DNA of 10,999 nucleotides from Oligoflexaceae bacterium. Lineage in GTDB: Bacteria; Bdellovibrionota_B; Oligoflexia; Oligoflexales; Oligoflexaceae. The notes below the pieces were generated by a model. The model had not been told where the DNA came from. It ran no database searches and saw nothing but the letters and a program-made list of their open reading frames with translations. The translations under genes were made by a program, and so were the position numbers. Every line of letters begins with the position of its first letter. Positions within the stretch are counted from its first letter, which is position 1. Positions 6,676-10,999 of this stretch are shown here, in pieces. Location: contig CANJJY010000116.1 in the NCBI GenBank assembly GCA_947474445.1, forward strand, positions 1-10,999, written 5' to 3'.

Positions 6676-6772
6676 AATGTCAGTCCTTTCCCAAAGGTGA
6701 TGCCTCAAGAGAACACGAGCCCACTCTCCCGGTCAAGACAAGAGCAAAGGACCTGTCCGAGAATAATTTCGG

Positions 6773-7849
6773 TCAAGAATGCTCTTTTGCTGGACCCGGA
6801 GCTTGGAGATGGGACGGAGGAGCTACCTGTGGAAAAAACTGAAAGAGACGATCAAAAAAAGCGTTACCGGGAACCAGGTTTTCTGCCAGTCGGCTATAGA
6901 TCGGGGGAACAGCTTCATTCCGACGCAAGAAATCTCCCCACTTCGCATAGGCGTAGGCTGCTTCGCGATAGTTCGGAGTCTTCGATCGCGTCTGCGTTTC
7001 ATGATGAATATTGACGAGGAAGGGGGCGCAGACATTGACGAGGCCCCGCTGCTGAAACTTCATGCAAAGATCAACGTCTTGGTAACTGGTCGCGAGTTCC
7101 TCATCAAAGCCACCAACGGCCTTGAAATCCTGACTTCGCAGGAACATCACAGCCCCCGTGACGGCGGGAACCTGCCGGAGAGAGTCAAACCAAGGGTCCT
7201 TGAGATTCAAAGGTCGGCCTCGCAGAGGATGGCTGCCAACGATCTTACTGCCGGTGTAGACGAACAGATGCTGGATCCGGTGATCAGGATAAATCAAGGT
7301 ACAGCCAAGAGCTCCGACCCGTGGGTCAGAGGCTGCCAAACGCGACAGGGTTTGCAAGGTCTTGCGTTCGGTAAATTCGATATCGTTATTGATGAAAGCA
7401 ATGACGTCAGCGCGGAAATCGGCGCAGTCTCGAGCCGCTTGATTGTTGAGAAAGGAAAAATTAAAGGGCTGTTGATAGCTGAGATGGCGAACGGCAAAAT
7501 CCTTGGGAGGATGAGCTTGCAGCTCATCAAGCCAGGCCCTTGTTCCTGCTTCACTTGAATTATTGTCGACCAAGGCGACACAGAGATCGATCCCGTCTCG
7601 ATCCTGCTCGAGTAGTCCGCGAAAACACATCTGCGTGAGTTCGACCTTATCCTTGAAAGGAACAATGACGAGTAAGCGTACGCGACCTTGATCGGGTCGA
7701 TCTTTAGGCAGAAAGGGCAAAAAAATGCGGTCGATCTGAGTAGGGTGACGCCGCAAGGGGGCCAGCGCCCCATATCCCATCACGATCAATTTACGCATCG
7801 CGCGGCGCAAAAAACTTTCTGACGGCAGCTCGTCTTGATCTATGCTCAC
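6773..7849 (-). CDS. GT2-family glycosyltransferase, possible rhamnosyltransferase
   Basis: A 358-residue GT-A fold glycosyltransferase. VIVPFKDKVEL (61-71) is the first strand of the family 2 domain, VDNNSSEAGT (94-103) binds the nucleotide, and FINNDIE (152-158) carries the metal-binding acidic residue. TGAVMFLRSQDFKAVGGFDEEL (231-252) followed by QDVDLCMKFQQRG (257-269) is the acceptor-side block with the likely catalytic Asp. HHETQTR (282-288) is a frequent late motif. No transmembrane segment is evident, so it should act at the cytoplasmic face of the inner membrane. It is the last gene of the dTDP-sugar operon, so dTDP-L-rhamnose or a related dTDP-6-deoxysugar is a reasonable donor; that is inference from context. 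The start is GTG at 7849, overlapping the rfbD stop by four bases (GTGA). No Shine-Dalgarno is seen, consistent with coupling. An ATG 17 codons later is an alternative. Confidence 0.88.
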   Translation of the reverse strand: MSIDQDELPSESFLRRAMRKLIVMGYGALAPLRRHPTQIDRIFLPFLPKDRPDQGRVRLLVIVPFKDKVELTQMCFRGLLEQDRDGIDLCVALVDNNSSEAGTRAWLDELQAHPPKDFAVRHLSYQQPFNFSFLNNQAARDCADFRADVIAFINNDIEFTERKTLQTLSRLAASDPRVGALGCTLIYPDHRIQHLFVYTGSKIVGSHPLRGRPLNLKDPWFDSLRQVPAVTGAVMFLRSQDFKAVGGFDEELATSYQDVDLCMKFQQRGLVNVCAPFLVNIHHETQTRSKTPNYREAAYAYAKWGDFLRRNEAVPPIYSRLAENLVPGNAFFDRLFQFFPQVAPPSHLQAPGPAKEHS

Positions 7850-8814
7850 GATACGCTCAAACGCGCTTGAAAGAGAAAACTCGCCAGCATGGATGTCCAG
7901 GGCTGCGGATAAAAGCCCAAGGTTTTCTGCAGTTTCTCAAGATTCAGCCGAGAGTTCAGCGGTCTCTGGGCTGGGGTTTTATAGGCTGCGGTGAGAATGG
8001 GTTCCACGCGCTCAACCTTGAGATCGATATTGAGCTGACGGGCTAGAGTAAAAATCTCTAGGGCAAACGCATGCCAGTTGGTTTGCCCCTGGTCGGCAAT
8101 ATTATAGGCACCCCGATGGGCTTTTAGATAGCCGAGAGGATCCAAAGGCTCACGCATGAGGATCGTATAGACCGCTTGAGCTAAAGTAGTCGCCGCGGTT
8201 GGAGCCCCAAACTGGTCGGCGACGATAGCCAGCTGCTCTCGCTCCCGCCCCAAACGAAGCATGGTTTTTACAAAGTTCTGACCTTGAATCCCATAGACCC
8301 AGGAGGTTCTTAGGATGAGAGAGGGAATGTCCATCGCAGAGATGGCCTGCTCTCCGGCCCACTTTGAAGCTGCATAGACATTCCCTGGATGTTTGGGATC
8401 GTCTTCGTGAATGCTCTTATCATCGGCCGGATTATAGACATAATCGGTCGAGAAATGAATGAGACCTCCCCCGAGTTTTTGCAGGACTTCCGCCATGACC
8501 GCCGGAGCATCGCGATTCGCCAGATAGGCCAAATCCTGTTCCGATTCGGCCTTATCCACCGCGGTGTAGGCGGCAGGATTGATAATGAGATGAGGTTTCA
8601 GAGTGACGAGCGTTTCACGCAAGGCTTTGATTTGAAACAGGTCGATGGCCACAGTGGGAAGCCCAAAGAGCTTCTCTCCATTCAAACGGCGAGCGCCAAG
8701 AAAAATCTGAGCGCCGGAATAGGCCAAAATCTTCGCCAATTCAAAGCCCACTTGGCCTTGAACCCCCGTGATCAGAATGCGCATGTCCTTGAGAGCGACC
8801 ATAAAGTATCCCAT
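7846..8814 (-). CDS. rfbD: dTDP-4-dehydrorhamnose reductase
   Basis: NAD(P)H-dependent reductase for the last step of dTDP-L-rhamnose synthesis. The 322-residue reading shows ILITGVQGQVG (13-23) as the dinucleotide-binding loop, NPAAYTAVDKAE (79-90), FSTDYVY (121-127) with the catalytic Thr/Asp region, and Tyr147/Lys151 in NVYAASKWAGE. RTSWVYG (169-175) and the C-terminal RPLNSRL segment are also typical of RfbD/RmlD. The start is uncertain. ATG at 8814 is the longest. ATG at 8802 has GGGA six bases upstream. ATG at 8784 gives the family-typical MRILITG, but AAGGA is then only one base away. It lies 25 bases after rfbA and overlaps the GT2 start by four bases. Confidence 0.92.
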   Translation of the reverse strand: MGYFMVALKDMRILITGVQGQVGFELAKILAYSGAQIFLGARRLNGEKLFGLPTVAIDLFQIKALRETLVTLKPHLIINPAAYTAVDKAESEQDLAYLANRDAPAVMAEVLQKLGGGLIHFSTDYVYNPADDKSIHEDDPKHPGNVYAASKWAGEQAISAMDIPSLILRTSWVYGIQGQNFVKTMLRLGREREQLAIVADQFGAPTAATTLAQAVYTILMREPLDPLGYLKAHRGAYNIADQGQTNWHAFALEIFTLARQLNIDLKVERVEPILTAAYKTPAQRPLNSRLNLEKLQKTLGFYPQPWTSMLASFLFQARLSVS

Positions 8815-8839
8815 TCTGCGAAAGGGGTTGCCGTCCGTA

Positions 8840-9709
8840 TCAGCCCAAGCGAGCCAGCTGTGACAGATGTTTGCCGTAATCGGTTTTAATCATCTTTTCG
8901 GCGAGAGCGACGAGCGCAGTCTCGTCGATGTATCCCATGCGCCAAGCCACTTCCTCGGGAGAACCAATCAGAAAATTTTGACGTTTTTGAACGGCAGCGA
9001 TGAAGTTGTTCGCATCGAGAAAGGACTCATGCGTGCCCGTATCCAACCAGGCAAAACCGCGATTCATGATTTTTACTTTGAGTTTTCCCTGCTCGAGGTA
9101 GCGGGAGTTGACATCGGTGATTTCGAGCTCACCACGCTTGGAGGGTTTGATGGCCTTAGCGATCGACAGTACCGAGTTGTCGTAGAAGTAAAGCCCCGTA
9201 ACTGCATACTGGGATTTAGGATTTTTCGGCTTTTCTTCGATAGAAAGCGCCTGATTCTTGGCATCAAATTCCACGACGCCGTAGGCCTCGGGATTGGTCA
9301 CATGATAGGCAAAGACTGTGGCGCCATCTTTTTGCTGCGCAGCGTCCTGGAGCATTTTCGAAAGACCGCTGCCATAGAAGATATTGTCGCCAAGGATCAG
9401 ACAGGCTGTGTCATTGCCGACAAATTTTTCACCTATGATAAAAGCTTGAGCTAATCCATCTGGACTTGGTTGAATGGCATATTCAAGATTGATACCCCAC
9501 TGGCTTCCATCTTTCAGAAGGGTTTTAAACTGAACGGCCTCGTGAGGCGTTGTGATCAAAAGAATATCCCGAATGCCCGCCAGCATGAGCGTCGAGAGGG
9601 GATAATAGATCATGGGCTTGTCGTAGATGGGCAGGAGCTGCTTACTCACGGCATTGGTGAGGGGCGCCAGACGCGTGCCCGAACCTCCGGCTAAAATAAT
9701 TCCCTTCAT
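8840..9709 (-). CDS. rfbA: Glucose-1-phosphate thymidylyltransferase
   Basis: Joins dTTP and glucose-1-phosphate to form dTDP-glucose, the first step of the dTDP-sugar pathway, in the cytoplasm. The 289-residue length is normal for the homotetrameric enzyme. Signature blocks: LAGGSGTRLAPLT (6-18), which holds the nucleotide; SKQLLPIYDKPMIYYPL (22-38); LGDNIFYG (106-113) with the metal-binding Asp108; IEEKPKNPKS (157-166); GELEITDVN (193-201); and WLDTGTHESF (221-230) with the second metal-binding Asp223. ATG start with GAGGAA five bases upstream. The ATG overlaps the rfbB stop by four bases (ATGA). Nothing is degraded or unusual. Confidence 0.97.
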   Translation of the reverse strand: MKGIILAGGSGTRLAPLTNAVSKQLLPIYDKPMIYYPLSTLMLAGIRDILLITTPHEAVQFKTLLKDGSQWGINLEYAIQPSPDGLAQAFIIGEKFVGNDTACLILGDNIFYGSGLSKMLQDAAQQKDGATVFAYHVTNPEAYGVVEFDAKNQALSIEEKPKNPKSQYAVTGLYFYDNSVLSIAKAIKPSKRGELEITDVNSRYLEQGKLKVKIMNRGFAWLDTGTHESFLDANNFIAAVQKRQNFLIGSPEEVAWRMGYIDETALVALAEKMIKTDYGKHLSQLARLG

Positions 9710-10767
9710 CGCGATTCCTCCTTACTCAGCTGTGAGCCCTGAGCATTTCGATAGCTGCCGTTTTGAATTCTCTGCCACCATACTTCATTATCGATATACC
9801 ACTGGACGGTTTTTCGGAGACCGCTCGCAAAATTTTCCAGGGGTTTCCACCCGAGTTCTCGCGTCAGCTTGCTGCAATCAATCGCATATCGAAAGTCATG
9901 GCCCTTGCGATCGGTGACGTAGTTAATCAGGCTTTCATAGGGGGTGGCCCGCGGCAAAAGCTCATCGAGAATGCTGCAGATATTTCGCACCACTTCGATG
10001 TTCGTCATTTCCGAGAGTCCACCGACGTTATAGGTTTCGCCCAAACGTCCTTTTTCAAGCACGAGACGCAGGGCACGGGCATGGTCGCCGACGTAGAGCC
10101 AGTCGCGCACGTTACGGCCATTGCCGTAGACCGGGAGGGCTTTGCCCTGCATCGCGTTGATGATCATGAGGGGAATGAGCTTTTCAGGGAAATGATAAGG
10201 CCCATAGTTGTTCGAGCAGTTGGTCGTCAGGATAGGAAAGCCATAGGTATGGTGCCAGGCGCGAACGAGATGATCGGATGCAGCCTTGGAAGCTGAATAG
10301 GGAGAGTTGGGTTGGTACGGGGTTTCTTCCGTAAAGTAACCCTCTTCGCCGAGAGTTCCATAAACCTCATCCGTGCTGACGTGCAGAAAGCGAAAGCGCT
10401 CTTTGCGATCGGCAGGCAAGCTGTCCCAGTAGGCCCGAGCTGCTTCGAGCAGGGTAAAGGTTCCAATGATATTGGTCTCAATAAAAGCCCGCGGTCCCGC
10501 GATCGAGCGATCGACGTGAGATTCAGCGGCCAGGTGCATTACAGCGTCAGGACGATGCGTCTGAAACACCTGAGCAAGGCCGGTCGCATCGCAGATATCA
10601 AGTTTAACGAATTGATAGTTAGGCCGACCTGCGATCGACTGGAGGGAGTCGAGGTTACCGGCATAGGTCAACTTATCGATGTTGACAACGTCTTGCCCTT
10701 GCTCGATGAGCTGACGCACCACTTCCGATCCAATAAAGCCAGCTCCACCTGTCAGGAGTATTTTCAT
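9706..10767 (-). CDS. rfbB: dTDP-glucose 4,6-dehydratase
   Basis: NAD-dependent extended SDR enzyme that converts dTDP-glucose to dTDP-4-keto-6-deoxyglucose. Counted from the ATG at 10767 it has 353 residues, the usual size. LTGGAGFIG (5-13) binds NAD. HLAAESHVDRSI (78-89) is a family hallmark. The catalytic Thr132/Asp133/Glu134 lie in HVSTDEVYG, and Tyr157/Lys161 in SPYSASKAASD. NNYGPYHFPEKLIPL and YGNGRNVRDWLYV follow as expected. I prefer ATG 10767 to the GTG two codons upstream because AAGAGGG then sits five bases before the start, whereas for the GTG the purine run would abut it. It is the first gene of the operon, downstream of the 5S rRNA terminator in the same direction. Confidence 0.97.
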   Translation of the reverse strand: MKILLTGGAGFIGSEVVRQLIEQGQDVVNIDKLTYAGNLDSLQSIAGRPNYQFVKLDICDATGLAQVFQTHRPDAVMHLAAESHVDRSIAGPRAFIETNIIGTFTLLEAARAYWDSLPADRKERFRFLHVSTDEVYGTLGEEGYFTEETPYQPNSPYSASKAASDHLVRAWHHTYGFPILTTNCSNNYGPYHFPEKLIPLMIINAMQGKALPVYGNGRNVRDWLYVGDHARALRLVLEKGRLGETYNVGGLSEMTNIEVVRNICSILDELLPRATPYESLINYVTDRKGHDFRYAIDCSKLTRELGWKPLENFASGLRKTVQWYIDNEVWWQRIQNGSYRNAQGSQLSKEESR

Positions 10768-10811
10768 CCGCACCCTCTTAAACGCGTAAAGATCCCCTAG
10801 AATACTTTCAG

Positions 10812-10838
10812 ATTAAAAGTGATGGGAAGCATTGTCTA
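10812..10838 (-). promoter_or_regulatory. Candidate promoter of the rfbB-rfbA-rfbD-GT2 operon
   Basis: On the minus strand, TAGACA (10838-10833) is a 5-of-6 match to the -35 box and TTTAAT (10817-10812) a 5-of-6 match to the -10 box. The 15-base spacer is short but within range. Transcription would begin about 35-40 bases before the rfbB ATG. A second overlapping option further downstream is TTCCCA with TATTCT (10804-10799) at an 18-base spacing, each box matching 4 of 6. The location, between the rRNA terminator and rfbB, fits; the assignment rests on consensus matching only. Confidence 0.4.
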
Positions 10839-10858
10839 CGAAAGAAAAGGGACAAAGA

Positions 10859-10894
10859 CAAAGCCCCTTACCTATTTCTAGATAAGGGGCTTTG
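10859..10894 (-). terminator. rRNA operon terminator hairpin
   Basis: CAAAGCCCCTTA (10859-10870) and TAAGGGGCTTTG (10883-10894) form a perfect 12-bp stem. Inside it, after a C-A mismatch, CTA/TAG can add three more pairs around a TTTC loop. On the minus strand a U-rich tail (TCTTTGTCCCTTTTCTTT) follows, so it can end the rRNA transcript ten bases after the 5S gene. On the plus strand TTTTTT follows nearby, so it may work in both directions. Confidence 0.85.
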
Positions 10895-10904
10895 CTATTT
10901 TTTA

Positions 10905-10999
10905 AGGCTGCACCGAGCTACTCTCCCACAAGTAAACTTGCAGTACCATTGCCGCTGAGAAGCTTGACTTCCGTGTTCGGGATGGGAACGGGTATTTCC
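10905..10999 (-). rRNA. rrf: 5S ribosomal RNA, 3' part (5' end beyond window)
   Basis: Read on the minus strand, the sequence contains the near-universal 5S core CCCATCCCGAACACGGAAG, then TCAAGC, CTCAGCGGCAATGGTACTG and GGGAGAGTAG. CAAGT/ACTTG forms the expected hairpin arm. About 95 nt are present, so roughly the first 20-25 nt of a typical 115-120 nt gene lie beyond the right edge. The 3' boundary is taken where the sequence turns to TTAAAAAATAG, before the terminator, and could be off by a few bases. Most likely it is the end of a 16S-23S-5S operon, but only the 5S part can be seen. Confidence 0.93.

Noticed and set aside
6708..6736. Possible sigma70-like promoter for the SDR gene on the minus strand (TTGACC, 17 bases, TTCTCT)
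   Set aside because: The -35 match is good, but the -10 box matches only 2 of 6 positions. No better box was found in the 97-base gap.
6779..7558. Long plus-strand open frame (259 codons) opposite the glycosyltransferase
   Set aside because: It is antisense to a well-conserved GT2 gene, shows no family motif and has no ribosome site; it is a shadow frame.
8389..9454. Two plus-strand open frames (166 and 195 codons) opposite rfbD and rfbA
   Set aside because: Both mirror strongly conserved genes on the other strand and have no recognisable protein features.
1..10999. CRISPR arrays, insertion sequences, tRNA genes, toxin-antitoxin or defence genes
   Set aside because: No regularly spaced direct repeats, transposase motifs, cloverleaf-like sequences or defence-type domains could be seen on either strand.

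Overview
The window looks like chromosomal DNA from a Gram-negative bacterium of moderate GC content. Supporting signs are a DapF-type diaminopimelate epimerase, a dTDP-rhamnose pathway feeding a GT2 glycosyltransferase, a PilZ-type c-di-GMP receptor, and Shine-Dalgarno-led genes in tight operons. The gene mix (PilZ with a receiver-like domain, TPR protein, MGAT-like acyltransferase) would fit a deltaproteobacterial, Bdellovibrionota or Oligoflexia-like organism, but that placement is a guess. No mobile element, CRISPR array, phage gene or defence system is visible. I read this as ordinary core and envelope gene content, with some unusual details, rather than a new system.

Left part, plus strand (1-5824): the 3' end of a TPR-like helical protein; a PilZ protein with a degenerate receiver domain; a likely terminator near 1641-1661. 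Next comes an envelope-flavoured run: a short-loop membrane histidine kinase, an OmpR-type response regulator, dapF (its start overlaps the regulator's stop), an MGAT-like membrane acyltransferase, and a YdcF/DUF218 membrane-anchored protein. From the regulator onward the spacing (1-base overlap, 11 nt, 1 nt) suggests one transcript joining a sensor system to peptidoglycan-precursor and envelope genes.

Right part, minus strand (5833-10999): at the right edge is the 3' part of a 5S rRNA gene, followed by a strong terminator hairpin. About 100 bp further on, in the same direction, starts the operon rfbB-rfbA-rfbD-GT2. Two of its three junctions are 4-base overlaps (ATGA, GTGA). It makes dTDP-4-keto-6-deoxyglucose and reduces it towards dTDP-L-rhamnose, and probably uses the sugar in a surface glycan. 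The 3,5-epimerase gene rfbC is not in the window. Below it, with its own Shine-Dalgarno, is an SDR oxidoreductase closely resembling peroxisomal 2,4-dienoyl-CoA reductase; it meets the plus-strand ydcF-like gene tail to tail with an 8-nt gap.

No gene-free stretch exceeds 300 bases. The larger gaps are 1579-1693 (terminator), 2690-2762 (GAAA-loop hairpin), 6676-6772 (nothing convincing) and 10768-10903 (candidate rfb promoter and rRNA terminator).
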